The position numbers were made by a program, and so were the translations under genes. This document shows, one piece after another, positions 47,670 through 56,947 of a DNA stretch of 64,000 bases (position 1 is its first letter; every line of letters begins with the position of its first letter). Source of the DNA: Duganella sp. Root336D2 (lineage in GTDB: Bacteria > Pseudomonadota > Gammaproteobacteria > Burkholderiales > Burkholderiaceae_D); the NCBI RefSeq assembly GCF_001425005.1, contig NZ_LMDB01000012.1, positions 62,001 through 126,000 of the forward strand. Reading direction: 5' to 3'. Under the pieces are notes generated by a model. That model made no database searches. It was not told the DNA's origin and saw nothing but the letters and a program-made list of their open reading frames with translations.

Positions 47670-47915
47670 ATGGTGTACTTGCTTACTGCATTGCTGGCCG
47701 GTGTGGCAGTGCTGATGCTGTGCCTGATCGCCCGCCTGGGACGCAAATCGCAAGCCTTGCTGGCGGCCACGCTGCCATGGCTGATCAATGTTGTCCCGGC
47801 GCTGCTGGTCGGTTCCGACCACCTTGCGCGTTCGGTGATTTTCGCGGCAGTGGCCAGCCCGCTGGTGTTCGGCCTGATCTGGCATATGCCTATCGTGCGC
47901 GTGGACGAGGCTTAA
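47670..47915 (+). CDS. Small membrane protein (three helices)
   Basis: An 81-residue hydrophobic protein with membrane segments at about 2-21, 31-49 and 54-73 and short basic loops (RLGRKSQ). No family recognised. The GGAGG site is nine bases before ATG 47670; an ATG further upstream would lie inside the promoter-like motif. Probably co-regulated with the gene at 47133-47579. It overlaps the convergent DUF1841 gene by four bases. Confidence 0.6.
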   Translation: MVYLLTALLAGVAVLMLCLIARLGRKSQALLAATLPWLINVVPALLVGSDHLARSVIFAAVASPLVFGLIWHMPIVRVDEA

Positions 47916-48337
47916 ATCCTGCGCTTGACCGCTTCCACGTAGGCGGCGCCGTCCGGCGGTACGCCGCGGCGCTGCGAATTCCAGATCATCTCGCCCAGGC
48001 ATTCCATGATTTCATGGTGCGCCGCGTGTTCGGTGCCGAGCTTGCGCGCCAGGCCCACGAAAGCTTCGCGGATGCCGCGCGGCTGGTCGATCGACAACTG
48101 CTCGGTGATCGACAGGTGCATCGACAGGTGCAGGAAGGGATTGGCCTCGCTGCCATCGACCGAGTAGTCGCGCGCAATGGCGGCTTCCACATCCTTCAGC
48201 TGGTCGTGATACTCGGGGTGCGCCATGATCCAGTCGCGGGCGATGAGCTCGATCGGATCCATGATTTCGTTGGCGTTGGCTTTGCGGTAGACGTCGCAGA
48301 AGAAGCGGCGTACGTCGTGGGAAGACGGGGTAAACAT
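47912..48337 (-). CDS. DUF1841 family protein
   Basis: A 141-residue soluble, helical protein matching DUF1841 (MHLSITEQLSIDQPRGIR and HEIMECLGEMIWNSQRRG), a family confined largely to beta- and gammaproteobacteria with no known function. His and Glu residues clustered in the last third (TEHAAHHEIMECLGE) could bind metal. The ATG at 48337 was chosen over longer frames since MFTPSSHDVRRFF is the family-like N-terminus. Confidence 0.85.
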   Translation of the reverse strand: MFTPSSHDVRRFFCDVYRKANANEIMDPIELIARDWIMAHPEYHDQLKDVEAAIARDYSVDGSEANPFLHLSMHLSITEQLSIDQPRGIREAFVGLARKLGTEHAAHHEIMECLGEMIWNSQRRGVPPDGAAYVEAVKRRI

Positions 48338-48401
48338 CCGGCCATTGTACCTTGCAGCGGGACGGTGTACCCTGCAACTCCTTTTTGCTGCTCTTTTGAT
48401 A

Positions 48402-49208
48402 ATGCCAGACTTCCTGCCGTTTTTGTTCGTCGAACAGGCGCTGTATGAGGGCGCGCCCAAAGTGCCTGCCGCCATCGTATTGCCGGTGAAGGTCGACGGC
48501 ATCGATTGTTACGCGCAGCTCGACACCGGCGCGCCCGGCGCCGTGATCTGGCACAGCAAAAGCAAGGGCGACACCCCGCGCAAGGAGGTGGCAGTCGAAC
48601 TGGCCGGGATGCGCCGGCTCGCCAAAGCGGATGCGGCCAGCCTGGCCTTGCTGGAGCAGGGCCGCTGCGCCACCGGCTTGATTGCGACTGTCGGCAACGA
48701 GTTTTTTGAGCAGGGCACGCTGGAGCTGGACCTGGCCGGAGCCCGCTATCGCTGGCAGCAAGGGGCTGCTTTGCAAGGTGCGCCGGACGCGCAAGCCATG
48801 CGCTACGTGCGCTGGGGCGGGCCGGGCGGCCACCCTTTGGTGACGGTGCGCGTGGCCGGCGGTGCGCCGCAGGCGGCGCTGCTCGATACCGGGTCGGCGG
48901 CCTTCGGCATCAACGGCCATTCGGCGCAGGCCTGGGCCGGGCTGACCGGCGGCTTGCGGCTGCATGGCGAGCAGCGCTTTTCCGCCAATTCCTGGGGCAG
49001 GCAAATGCCTTGTGTGATGGGGACGGTGCCGCGCACGCTGGAAATTGGCGACAGCATCAAGCTGTCCAGCTTCGCCGGGGCCTATTGCGAGGGCCTGGGC
49101 TTCAAGCCGGACGAGGCGCTGGCCGGCGTAATCGGCCTGCACCATTTGCTGGGGAAGGTGCTGCTGATCGACTACGTGTCGCAGCGCTGGGCGGTACGGC
49201 AGCCGTAA
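48402..49208 (+). CDS. Aspartic-protease-like protein with two DTG motifs
   Basis: A protein of 268 residues from ATG 48402 (or about 287 from a TTG at 48345; neither has a clear ribosome site, so the start is uncertain). Two copies of the aspartic protease signature appear: Asp41-Thr-Gly (QLDTGAPGAVIW) and Asp162-Thr-Gly (LLDTGSAAFGIN), about 120 residues apart, in beta-rich surroundings. Pepsin-like enzymes have two such halves in one chain. A hydrophobic N-terminus (PDFLPFLF) may be a remnant signal. Proteolytic activity is not shown. Confidence 0.65.
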   Translation: MPDFLPFLFVEQALYEGAPKVPAAIVLPVKVDGIDCYAQLDTGAPGAVIWHSKSKGDTPRKEVAVELAGMRRLAKADAASLALLEQGRCATGLIATVGNEFFEQGTLELDLAGARYRWQQGAALQGAPDAQAMRYVRWGGPGGHPLVTVRVAGGAPQAALLDTGSAAFGINGHSAQAWAGLTGGLRLHGEQRFSANSWGRQMPCVMGTVPRTLEIGDSIKLSSFAGAYCEGLGFKPDEALAGVIGLHHLLGKVLLIDYVSQRWAVRQP

Positions 49209-49232
49209 AAAAAGCCGCCCTTGCGGGCAGCT
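49207..49232 (-). terminator. Terminator of rppH
   Basis: AGCCGCCC (49213-49220) pairs with GGGCAGCT (49225-49232) around TTGC; the minus-strand side is followed by seven T. It lies four bases past the rppH stop and probably also ends the convergent transcript. Confidence 0.8.
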
Positions 49233-49235
49233 CTT

Positions 49236-49841
49236 TCATTCCTTGGTCACCAGTTCCGTATCCGGCGGCGTCACCACTGGCTGCTGCGGCTTGTCGCCGC
49301 TGCGCTGTCCACGCTGGCCGTGCGGCTGGCGCAGGTAGCGCGAGGAGTGGCGGCGGTCGCCATGCGCGGGCCAGGTCAGGAAGCGCGATAGCTCCTGCAA
49401 GGCACGCTGGTAGACTTCGCGCTTGAATTCAATCACCACGTCCAGCGGAACCCAGTAATCGTGCCAGCGCCAGGCGTCGAATTCAGGATGGTCGGTCAAG
49501 CGCAGGTTCACGTCATTGTCGCGCGCGCACATGCGCAACAGGAACCAGATCTGCTTCTGGCCACGGTAATGGCCGCGGATTTCCCGCTTGATGAAGTGGT
49601 CTGGCACCTCGTAGCGCAACCAGTCGCGCGTGCGGCCGATAATCTTGACGTGCTCCGGACGCAGTCCGATTTCCTCTTCGAGCTCGCGATACATCGCTTG
49701 CTCCGGCGTTTCACCATACTTGATCCCGCCTTGCGGGAACTGCCACGAGTGCTCGCGCACCCGTTTGCCCCACCACACCTCGTTATGCGAGTTGAGCAGG
49801 ATGATGCCGACGTTGGGGCGGAACCCTTCACGATCGAGCAT
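49236..49841 (-). CDS. rppH: RNA pyrophosphohydrolase RppH
   Basis: A 201-residue Nudix hydrolase. The Nudix box starts [20 protein letters not shown] (about 38-57) and the N-terminus [15 protein letters not shown] is characteristic of RppH. It removes pyrophosphate from mRNA 5' ends, starting decay. The tail beyond residue 160 (His/Arg/Gln-rich) is longer than in E. coli. ATG 49841 has an AGGTG site. The gene is divergent from proS, an order common in Burkholderiales. Confidence 0.93.
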   Translation of the reverse strand: MLDREGFRPNVGIILLNSHNEVWWGKRVREHSWQFPQGGIKYGETPEQAMYRELEEEIGLRPEHVKIIGRTRDWLRYEVPDHFIKREIRGHYRGQKQIWFLLRMCARDNDVNLRLTDHPEFDAWRWHDYWVPLDVVIEFKREVYQRALQELSRFLTWPAHGDRRHSSRYLRQPHGQRGQRSGDKPQQPVVTPPDTELVTKE

Positions 49842-50003
49842 ATTGCACCTCAAACTTTCTGTGGCCGAGGCGTCCTCTTATATTTTTGACTACAAATCCA
49901 ACTGCAATAGCGCTCTTTGTATAAAGTTTGGACGCATCGGGCCAGCTAATCCTTTAAAATTAGGTTGATTATAACTCTCTCTTTTTAAAAAGAATTCACC
50001 GAT

Positions 50004-51728
50004 ATGCGTGCATCCCGCTTTTTTATTTCAACCCTCAAGGAAGCTCCATCTGACGCGGAAATCGTCAGCCACCAGTTGATGATGCGCGCGGGCATGATCA
50101 AACGCCTCGGTTCCGGCATTTATACCTATATGCCAATGGGCCTGAAAGTGATCCGAAAAGTCGAGGCAATCGTTCGTGAAGAAATGAATAATGCCGGCGC
50201 TATTGAGCTGCTGATGCCCCTGGTGCAGCCGGCGGAACTGTGGCAGGAAACCGGGCGCTGGGACAAGATGGGCCCGGAGCTGCTGCGCGTAAAAGACCGC
50301 CACGGCCGCGACTTTGCCATCCAGCCGACTTCCGAAGAAGTGATTACCGATGTGGTGCGTAGCGAGATTAAATCCTACCGCCAGATTCCGTTGAATTTTT
50401 ACCACATCCAGACCAAATTCCGCGATGAGCGCCGCCCGCGCTTCGGCCTGATGCGCGGCCGCGAGTTCACCATGAAGGATGCCTATTCCTTCGACCGCGA
50501 CCTGGAAGGCATGCAAAAGTCGTACAAAATCATGTTCGACGCCTATACCCGCATCTTTACCCGCTTCGGCCTGAAGTTCCGCGCTGTGGCAGCCGATAAC
50601 GGCGCCATCGGCGGCACCGGTTCGCATGAATTCCACGTGATCGCCTCCACCGGCGAAGACGCGCTGGTGTACTGCCCGACCTCCGACTACGCGGCCAATA
50701 TGGAAGCGGCGGAAGCGGTGGCCACCGGCGCCCGCGCTGCGGCCGGCGCTGCGCTGGCCAAGACTTCGACCCCGAAGGCTGCCAAGTGCGAAGACGTGGC
50801 CAAGCTGCTGGGCATCGACCTGAAGCAGACCGTCAAGACCATCGCCCTGACGTCGGAGAAGGAAGACGGCACCAAGCAGCACTTCATGCTGCTGCTGCGC
50901 GGCGACCATGAACTGAACGAAATCAAGGCCAGCAAGGTGCCGGGCCTGGCGCAGAACCGCTTCTCGACCGAAGCGGAAATCCTGGAAGTCTACGGCTGCA
51001 AGCCTGGCTACCTGGGCCCGATCGGCACCAAGGGTCCGGTGACCGTGGTGGCTGACCGCATCGTGGCGCTGATGTCGGACTTCGTGACCGGCGCCAATGA
51101 AGTGGACTTCCACTTCACCGGCGCCAACTGGGGCCGTGACGTCGCCGAACCTGCCGTCGTGGCCGACCTGCGCAACGTGGTGGAAGGCGACGCTTCGCCG
51201 GACGGCAAGGGCGTGCTGGCGATCGAGCGCGGCATCGAAGTGGGCCACGTATTCCAGCTGGGCACCGCTTACTCCGAATCGATGCAGGCCACCTTCCTGG
51301 ACGAAAACCAGAAGCCGGCCCCGCTGCAGATGGGCTGCTACGGCATCGGCATCACCCGTATCCTGGGCGCCGCCATCGAGCAGAACTTCGACGACAAGGG
51401 CATCATCTGGCCGGCCTCCCTGGCGCCGTTCGAACTGGTGCTGTGCCCGATGGGCATGGACCGCTCGGAACTGGTGAAAGCCGAGACCGAGAAGCTGTAC
51501 AACGCGGCGCTGGAAGCCGGCATCGACGTCATCCTGGATGACCGCGGCCAGCGTCCGGGCGCCATGTTCGCCGACTGGGAACTGATCGGCGTGCCGCACC
51601 GCGTGGTGATCGGCGATCGAGGCCTGAAGGAAGGCAACCTGGAATACCAGGGCCGCCGCGATACCGAGGCGACAGCCGTTCCTGTGGCCGACGCCCTGGC
51701 CTTCATCAAGGGCAAAATCCAGAAGTGA
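50004..51728 (+). CDS. proS: Prolyl-tRNA synthetase
   Basis: A 574-residue class II synthetase of the bacterial long type, with the editing domain inserted (about 225-400) between motifs 2 and 3. Motif 2 region [18 protein letters not shown] and motif 3 region [18 protein letters not shown] are clear; the anticodon-binding domain closes the protein. It charges tRNA-Pro and removes mischarged alanine. Upstream (49842-50003) is an AT-rich promoter region shared with rppH. The transglycosylase gene follows after five bases. Confidence 0.96.
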   Translation: MRASRFFISTLKEAPSDAEIVSHQLMMRAGMIKRLGSGIYTYMPMGLKVIRKVEAIVREEMNNAGAIELLMPLVQPAELWQETGRWDKMGPELLRVKDRHGRDFAIQPTSEEVITDVVRSEIKSYRQIPLNFYHIQTKFRDERRPRFGLMRGREFTMKDAYSFDRDLEGMQKSYKIMFDAYTRIFTRFGLKFRAVAADNGAIGGTGSHEFHVIASTGEDALVYCPTSDYAANMEAAEAVATGARAAAGAALAKTSTPKAAKCEDVAKLLGIDLKQTVKTIALTSEKEDGTKQHFMLLLRGDHELNEIKASKVPGLAQNRFSTEAEILEVYGCKPGYLGPIGTKGPVTVVADRIVALMSDFVTGANEVDFHFTGANWGRDVAEPAVVADLRNVVEGDASPDGKGVLAIERGIEVGHVFQLGTAYSESMQATFLDENQKPAPLQMGCYGIGITRILGAAIEQNFDDKGIIWPASLAPFELVLCPMGMDRSELVKAETEKLYNAALEAGIDVILDDRGQRPGAMFADWELIGVPHRVVIGDRGLKEGNLEYQGRRDTEATAVPVADALAFIKGKIQK

Positions 51729-51733
51729 TTGCG

Positions 51734-52387
51734 ATGGCTGTGCGATCGCCAAAGCAGGGACGTGAACGCCGCCGCTGGTGGGCGCGTCCCTTGCGCTGGT
51801 GGCATACGCTGGCATTCGCCAGCGGCGTGCTGTGCGCGCCGTTCGGCTTTGCCGGCAACCAGAAAGAGGAAGCGCTGGCCGACGGCGTGCGGGTGGCGCT
51901 GTCCAACGCCATCATGGATGCCCGTCCTCCCAAGCCGGTGCTGCTCACCCCCGCCGACCGCGCGCAGTACGACGCCTGGTACGGCGCCATGTCGGACCGC
52001 CTGAAGCGCAAGCTGCCGGACGAATTCACGCGCCGCGAATTCCTCGAAACCGCCTGGTACGAGGCGCGCCGCGCCGGGCTGGACCCGGGCATGGTGCTGG
52101 GACTGATCCAGGTTGAATCGGCCTACCGCAAATACGCGGTGTCGATTGTCGGCGCGCGCGGCTATATGCAGGTGATGCCGTTCTGGACCAATGTGATCGG
52201 CGACCGCGACCGCTCGAAGCTGTTCAATATGCAGACCAACCTGCGCTACGGCTGCTCGATCCTGCGCATGTATATCGACATGGAGCAGGGCAACCTGTAT
52301 CTCGCCCTGGGCCGCTACAACGGCAGCCGCGGCAAGCCGGAATATCCGAACGCGGTGCTGGCGGCGTGGAATAAATGGAAGCTGTAA
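51734..52387 (+). CDS. Lytic transglycosylase (SLT domain)
   Basis: A 217-residue protein with a basic N-terminus, a hydrophobic signal/anchor (about 25-42) and a C-terminal SLT domain (about 115-217). The catalytic Glu is in LIQVESAYRKYAVS, and the ARGYMQVMP motif follows. Such enzymes cut peptidoglycan glycan chains with formation of anhydro-muropeptides. It starts directly after proS (a GTG at 51725 even overlaps the proS stop), suggesting co-transcription. Confidence 0.88.
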   Translation: MAVRSPKQGRERRRWWARPLRWWHTLAFASGVLCAPFGFAGNQKEEALADGVRVALSNAIMDARPPKPVLLTPADRAQYDAWYGAMSDRLKRKLPDEFTRREFLETAWYEARRAGLDPGMVLGLIQVESAYRKYAVSIVGARGYMQVMPFWTNVIGDRDRSKLFNMQTNLRYGCSILRMYIDMEQGNLYLALGRYNGSRGKPEYPNAVLAAWNKWKL

Positions 52388-52953
52388 GCGCCGTGCGCCG
52401 CCTGGCCGCGCTCCTGGCCTTGGCGGCTTGCGCGGCACCGTCGCTGGCGCTGGCATGCAAGAGCGATCCTCCCGGCGAGGAGGATGCCAACACCATCTGC
52501 CAGGAACACTATCCGGCCGATGCGCCGCGCTTCGAGGACTATCCGGTCAAGCCATATACCGGCCCGGTAGCGGCCGTGCGCTGGCGGGCGGACCCGCAGG
52601 CGCGCCTGTACCGTACCATGTTGAAGAACTCGACGCAGGACCAGCGTCCGAATTTTGCCGGCCATTTCATCGTGGCGCACTGGGGCTGCGGCAGCAGTTG
52701 CGTGATGAACAAAATCATCGATGCCCGCACTGGCAAGGTATTTCATCCGGCCGGCGTCGAAACCAATGTGGTCATGAATATCGATGGCCCGCTGTTCGAT
52801 GACGGCGGAATGCTGCGCTATCGCGCCGACAGCCGCCTGTTCATCCTGATCGGCGATCCGGAGGAGGACGAAAAACGGCGCGGCATTTCGTTCTTTGAAT
52901 GGACCGGCACCCGCATGAAGCTGCTGCGCCGCGTCAAAGTTCCGGCCGCGTGA
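52375..52953 (+). CDS. Exported hypothetical protein
   Basis: A 192-residue protein with a signal peptide (about 1-27, ALACAAPSLALA) and a beta-rich mature part carrying four cysteines; WGCGSSCVM (about 102-110) may hold a disulfide or metal site. I do not know the family. Its start overlaps the transglycosylase end by 13 bases; GTG 52393 is an alternative start. The overlap points to one operon with proS and the transglycosylase. Confidence 0.65.
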   Translation: MEAVSAVRRLAALLALAACAAPSLALACKSDPPGEEDANTICQEHYPADAPRFEDYPVKPYTGPVAAVRWRADPQARLYRTMLKNSTQDQRPNFAGHFIVAHWGCGSSCVMNKIIDARTGKVFHPAGVETNVVMNIDGPLFDDGGMLRYRADSRLFILIGDPEEDEKRRGISFFEWTGTRMKLLRRVKVPAA

Positions 52954-53025
52954 CATTCCGTGCATAGGTGCGGGGGCGATGGCGCTTGCACTTTGCGCCT
53001 TCCCAGCATACGCAGGTTCGCATCC

Positions 53026-53556
53026 ATGCAAATCAACAAATTCATAATTTCCCTGGCTTTCCTGGCCTTGGCCGGCAATGCTGCGGCAATGTCCTGTGAC
53101 CAGCAGCTTGGCAAGGCAAAGGCCGCCGAATTGGTCAAGCAATGCAAGAACGTCTCTCCCGCTACGCGCCCACCGTGCAATGCAGCCAACAGCTGTGAAC
53201 TGATCACGGATGAAATCAAGCGCGGCTGCAAGATCCTGGGCGATGATGCGCCCGCGTATTGCCCGCCTGCGCCGACTGTACTCGTGAAAGGCAAGCTGGT
53301 TGACGGCGGCGGCAATGACGACATGTCGGTGACGATCCTGTCCGAGCAAGGCAAAAAGATCAGGGCTTACTGCGTTGGCCAGTGCGGCGACTGGTTCGTC
53401 GAAGCGGCCGGCGGCGAATACCAGGCGCTGAACCCGAAGCTGAAAGGCAAACCTGTCACGGCTACCATCGCCACCGAGCGTAATGCCGGTCGCATTGCCG
53501 GGCCGGGCGACGATGAACGCTTCAAGTTCGTCAAGAGCATCGCATTCATCAAATAG
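53026..53556 (+). CDS. Exported cysteine-rich hypothetical protein
   Basis: A 176-residue protein with a signal peptide (about 1-21, GNAAA). The mature part has eight cysteines, six of them in the first 60 residues after cleavage and two in CVGQC (about 117-121), which suggests structural disulfides. No family recognised. It overlaps the convergent exporter gene by eight bases. Confidence 0.6.
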   Translation: MQINKFIISLAFLALAGNAAAMSCDQQLGKAKAAELVKQCKNVSPATRPPCNAANSCELITDEIKRGCKILGDDAPAYCPPAPTVLVKGKLVDGGGNDDMSVTILSEQGKKIRAYCVGQCGDWFVEAAGGEYQALNPKLKGKPVTATIATERNAGRIAGPGDDERFKFVKSIAFIK

Positions 53557-54712
53557 ATCGCGGCAGCAGCAGCGCGCTGGCGGTGACCATCGTGAACAGC
53601 AGGGCGCCCAGCGGCAGCAAGCCGTGATGCAGGAAGGGCGCCACCAGTTGCGTGGCGGCGGCAACGCAGGCAAAGGCGAGGAACATCAGCAGGCCCGCGC
53701 CTTTGCCGGCATCATCCCCGGCCGCATGCAGGGCGCCGCCCATGGTGGCGGGACCACGCAATCCAAGACCTGCGCAGAACAGGGCCGCCAGCACGGCCAG
53801 TACGACCAGGCCGTGCATGCCGGTCAGGCCCGCCAGCGCCATCCCCATCAAGCCGGCACCGGCCAGGAACTGCAGCAGCGTCCCGCTGCGCACCAGCCAT
53901 TGCTGGCCAAGCCGTTTCACCAGCCGCACCGCAGCCGTGGCGCCGGCCATGAAGGCCAGCACGCCGCAAATCTGCAGGATGGCGAAAGCTTCGATGCCGA
54001 GGCCGAGCGCGTGCGTGACCAGCACCGGTGCGCTGGCGACATACATCAGCAGGGCGCCGAACATCAGGGCGTAGCTCATGGCGTAGCGCAGGTAGAGCCG
54101 GTTGCGCAGCAGCGGGGCATAGCCGCGCCGGGTGGGCGCCGCTGCCGGGGAGGCGTGCGGAGCACGGCCGACGATGCGTGCCACCAGCGGCAGCAGCAAC
54201 AGCGACATGGCGGCGATCAGCCAGAACGTGGTGCGCCAGTCGGCGTACAGCACGATTGCCGCGCCGGCGACCGGCCCCAGTGCGGGAATGGTGGATTCTG
54301 CCATGGCAACCATGGCCAGCGCCTTGACTGCGTCGGCCTCGTTGAAGCGCCGGCGTATCAGCGCGGGAACCGCCACGGTGGCCGCACCGGCACCCAGCCC
54401 TTGCAGCAAGCGGCCCGCCAGCATCCAGTCGATCCCCGGCGCCAGTGCGCAAACCAGGCTGCCGCCGCCCAGCAGGGCGGTGCCGGCCATGATGGTGCGG
54501 CGGTCGCCGCAATGATCGGCCGCCCAGCCCCAGGCCAGCTGCGACAAGGCCAGCGCTGCCATGAACAGCGCCATGGTCGCCTGTGAGGACGGAATCGAAG
54601 CCCCAAGTTCCGCCGCCATGACAGGAATCGCCGGCAGGTACAGGTCCGAGGCCAGCAAGCCCAATGCTGTCAGGCTGGCAAGTGGAATGGCGAGGCGGTG
54701 CAGTGCTTGCAT
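53549..54712 (-). CDS. MFS drug exporter, Bcr/CflA type
   Basis: A 387-residue major facilitator with 12 predicted membrane helices. The loop 2-3 motif is WGWAADHCGDRRTIMAG, and the Bcr/CflA-like features LLASDLYLPAIPVMA near the N-terminus and ALIRRRF after helix 5 are present. Family members expel chloramphenicol, bicyclomycin or similar compounds by proton antiport; the substrate here is unknown. The ATG at 54712 fits the family N-terminus; a longer frame to 54766 adds a polar leader. Confidence 0.85.
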   Translation of the reverse strand: MQALHRLAIPLASLTALGLLASDLYLPAIPVMAAELGASIPSSQATMALFMAALALSQLAWGWAADHCGDRRTIMAGTALLGGGSLVCALAPGIDWMLAGRLLQGLGAGAATVAVPALIRRRFNEADAVKALAMVAMAESTIPALGPVAGAAIVLYADWRTTFWLIAAMSLLLLPLVARIVGRAPHASPAAAPTRRGYAPLLRNRLYLRYAMSYALMFGALLMYVASAPVLVTHALGLGIEAFAILQICGVLAFMAGATAAVRLVKRLGQQWLVRSGTLLQFLAGAGLMGMALAGLTGMHGLVVLAVLAALFCAGLGLRGPATMGGALHAAGDDAGKGAGLLMFLAFACVAAATQLVAPFLHHGLLPLGALLFTMVTASALLLPRSI

Positions 54713-54769
54713 GGCGGCGCTTCCGGTAGCGGGCAGGGGCGGGAAGGTGTGCTGGTGTGGAGGCACAAA

Positions 54770-54802
54770 AAATAAAAGCCCCGAGCGCTTGGCGTCGGGG
54801 CT
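54770..54802 (-). terminator. Terminator of the SWIB gene
   Basis: AGCCCCGA (54777-54784) pairs with TCGGGGCT (54795-54802); minus-strand side followed by TTTATTTTTT. Lies 30 bases beyond the SWIB stop. Confidence 0.9.
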
Positions 54803-54832
54803 CCTCGAATGGCTGCAACAGCCAGAAGCAGC

Positions 54833-55210
54833 TTATTTCAGGTGGTCGGAAATCAGCTTGGTCATTTCAAACATGGAAACCTGGGCTTTGCCGCCGAAGA
54901 CAGCTTTCAGCTTGTCGTCCGCATTGATCATGCGGCGGTTTGCGGCGTCCTGCAGGTTCAGTTTCTTGATGTAGTCCCAGACTTTCTTGGTCACTTCGGT
55001 GCGCGGCAGCGGTGCGGAACCGACTACGGCGGACAGTGCGCTCGATGGCGTCATCGCCTTCATGAAGGCTGCGTTAGGTTTACGTGCGGCTGGTGCTGCT
55101 GCTTTCTTTGCTGCTGGCTTGGCTGCTGCCTTGGCCGGCGCAGCTTTTTTGGCTGCTGGCTTGGCGGCGGCTTTCTTTGCTGCTGGTGCTGCTTTCTTGG
55201 CTGTTGCCAT
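54833..55210 (-). CDS. SWIB/MDM2-domain protein with histone-like Lys/Ala tail
   Basis: A 125-residue protein. Residues 1-45 are a Lys/Ala/Pro repeat (KKAAAKPAAKKAAPAK) like the C-terminal tails of histone H1 and of bacterial AlgP; residues about 52-125 are a complete SWIB domain (LPRTEVTKKVWDYIKKLNLQD, INADDKLKAVFG). SWIB domains occur in eukaryotic chromatin remodelers and in some bacteria, where their role is unclear. DNA binding through the tail is plausible. It has its own terminator and a GGAGG start. Confidence 0.85.
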   Translation of the reverse strand: MATAKKAAPAAKKAAAKPAAKKAAPAKAAAKPAAKKAAAPAARKPNAAFMKAMTPSSALSAVVGSAPLPRTEVTKKVWDYIKKLNLQDAANRRMINADDKLKAVFGGKAQVSMFEMTKLISDHLK

Positions 55211-55335
55211 ATTCGAGCCTCCTTAACAAACAAATGGATAATTGCGCAATACTATCGCACGGCTAATATTGGCGGGGGTTTGCAGCTTGTGCAAGTGTTT
55301 TTGTGGGTTTTTTAGGGGAAACAAGACTTAAACAC

Positions 55336-55364
55336 AAAAAAAGCCGCCCGAAGGCGGCTTTTTG
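55336..55364 (-). terminator. Terminator of ffh
   Basis: AGCCGCC (55342-55348), loop CGAA, GGCGGCT (55353-55359); the minus side is followed by seven T, the plus side by five T. Confidence 0.9.
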
Positions 55365-55378
55365 CGGCTTGGCGGGGC

Positions 55379-56746
55379 TTAGCGCATGCCCGGCATCATG
55401 CCTTTCATCGAGCGCATCATCTTCATCATGCCGCCGCCCGAGAGCTTTTTCATCATGGTCTGCATCTGTTCGAACTGGGCCAGCATGCGGTTTACTTCCT
55501 GCACCTGGACGCCGGCGCCGGCTGCGATGCGGCGCTTGCGGGCCGCCTTGATCAGTTCCGGCTTGGCGCGCTCCTTCGGCGTCATCGAGTCGATGATGCC
55601 GACCATGCGGCGCACCTGCTTTTCGGCCTGGTCCATATTGGCGCCGGCTGCCGCCTGCTGGAACTGGGCCGGCAGCTTGTCGAGCAGGCCGGACATGCCG
55701 CCCATTTTCTTCATCTGCGCCAGTTGCGCCTTGAAGTCGTTCATGTCGAACCTGCCGCCCGACTTGACCTTGGCTGCCAGCTCGGCCGCCGCCTTGGCGT
55801 CGACGTTCTTCTGCGCTTCCTCGACCAGGGCCAGGATGTCGCCCATGCCCAGGATACGGTTGGCCATGCGCTGCGGGTCGAAGGCTTCCAGGCCGTCCAG
55901 CTTTTCCGACACGCCGGCAAACTTGATCGGCTTGCCGGTAATGTGGCGCACCGACAGCGCCGCACCGCCGCGCGAATCGCCATCGAGCTTGGTCAGCACC
56001 ACGCCGGTCAGCGGCAGCGCGTCATTGAAGGCCTTGGCGGTATTGATCGCGTCCTGGCCCAGCATGGCGTCGACCACGAACAGGGTTTCGATCGGCTTGA
56101 CCGCGCCGTGCACGGCGGCGATCTCTTTCATCATCTCTTCGTCGATACCGAGGCGGCCGGCGGTGTCGATGATCAGCACTTCATGGTGGTGCTTCTTGGC
56201 CCAGTCCAGCGCGGCCAGCGCGATGTCGACCGGCTTGTCCTGCGCGGTGGAGGGGAAGAAATCGGCGCCGACCTGGCTGGTCACCGATTGCAGCTGGGCG
56301 ATAGCGGCAGGACGATAAACGTCGGCCGATACGGTCAGCACTTTCTTTTTCTTTTGCTCTTTCAGGTACTTGGCCAGCTTGCCGACGGTGGTGGTTTTAC
56401 CCACGCCCTGCAAGCCCGCCATCAGGATGATGGCCGGCGGCTGTTGGGCAAAGGAGAGCTGCGAGGCTTCCGCGCCCAGGTCCGCGCCCATCAGGGCGCC
56501 CAGTTCGCGCTGCACCACGCCGACCAGGGCCTGGCCCGGGGTCAGCGAGGAAATCACTTCTTCGCCGAGGGCTTTTTCCTTGACCTTGGCGATGAATTCG
56601 CGCACGGCCGGCAGGGCGACGTCGGCTTCGAGCAGCGCCATGCGCACTTCGCGCAGCATTTCGGCGGTGTTGGCTTCGGTCAGGCGGGCCTCGCCGCGCA
56701 TCGTCTTGACGACTTTGGCAAGGCGCGTAGTCAGGTTGTCTAGCAT
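55379..56746 (-). CDS. ffh: Signal recognition particle protein Ffh
   Basis: A 455-residue SRP GTPase. N domain (about 1-90), G domain with P-loop GLQGVGKTTT, DTAGR and TKLDGDSRGG, and the Met-rich M domain (about 300-455) that binds 4.5S RNA and signal peptides. It targets inner-membrane proteins to FtsY. In many proteobacteria a ypjD-like gene lies divergent beside ffh; here it is separated from it by about 3.6 kb. Confidence 0.97.
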   Translation of the reverse strand: MLDNLTTRLAKVVKTMRGEARLTEANTAEMLREVRMALLEADVALPAVREFIAKVKEKALGEEVISSLTPGQALVGVVQRELGALMGADLGAEASQLSFAQQPPAIILMAGLQGVGKTTTVGKLAKYLKEQKKKKVLTVSADVYRPAAIAQLQSVTSQVGADFFPSTAQDKPVDIALAALDWAKKHHHEVLIIDTAGRLGIDEEMMKEIAAVHGAVKPIETLFVVDAMLGQDAINTAKAFNDALPLTGVVLTKLDGDSRGGAALSVRHITGKPIKFAGVSEKLDGLEAFDPQRMANRILGMGDILALVEEAQKNVDAKAAAELAAKVKSGGRFDMNDFKAQLAQMKKMGGMSGLLDKLPAQFQQAAAGANMDQAEKQVRRMVGIIDSMTPKERAKPELIKAARKRRIAAGAGVQVQEVNRMLAQFEQMQTMMKKLSGGGMMKMMRSMKGMMPGMR

Positions 56747-56947
56747 TGGTGGCCTACTAATAAAGAGTGGTGCGATATGCGGAAAATCCCGCCATTCTAC
56801 CTTAGTAGCCGGCGTCGGCGGCAGGCGCGGACGGTGACCGCCGGTCTCTCACAAAATGTCACTATCGTGCACAAATTTGCGAAATAAACAAAGTTTCTTC
56901 TTGACAAGACATGCGGCCTCCATGCATCTTGTTCATAAATTAATTTT

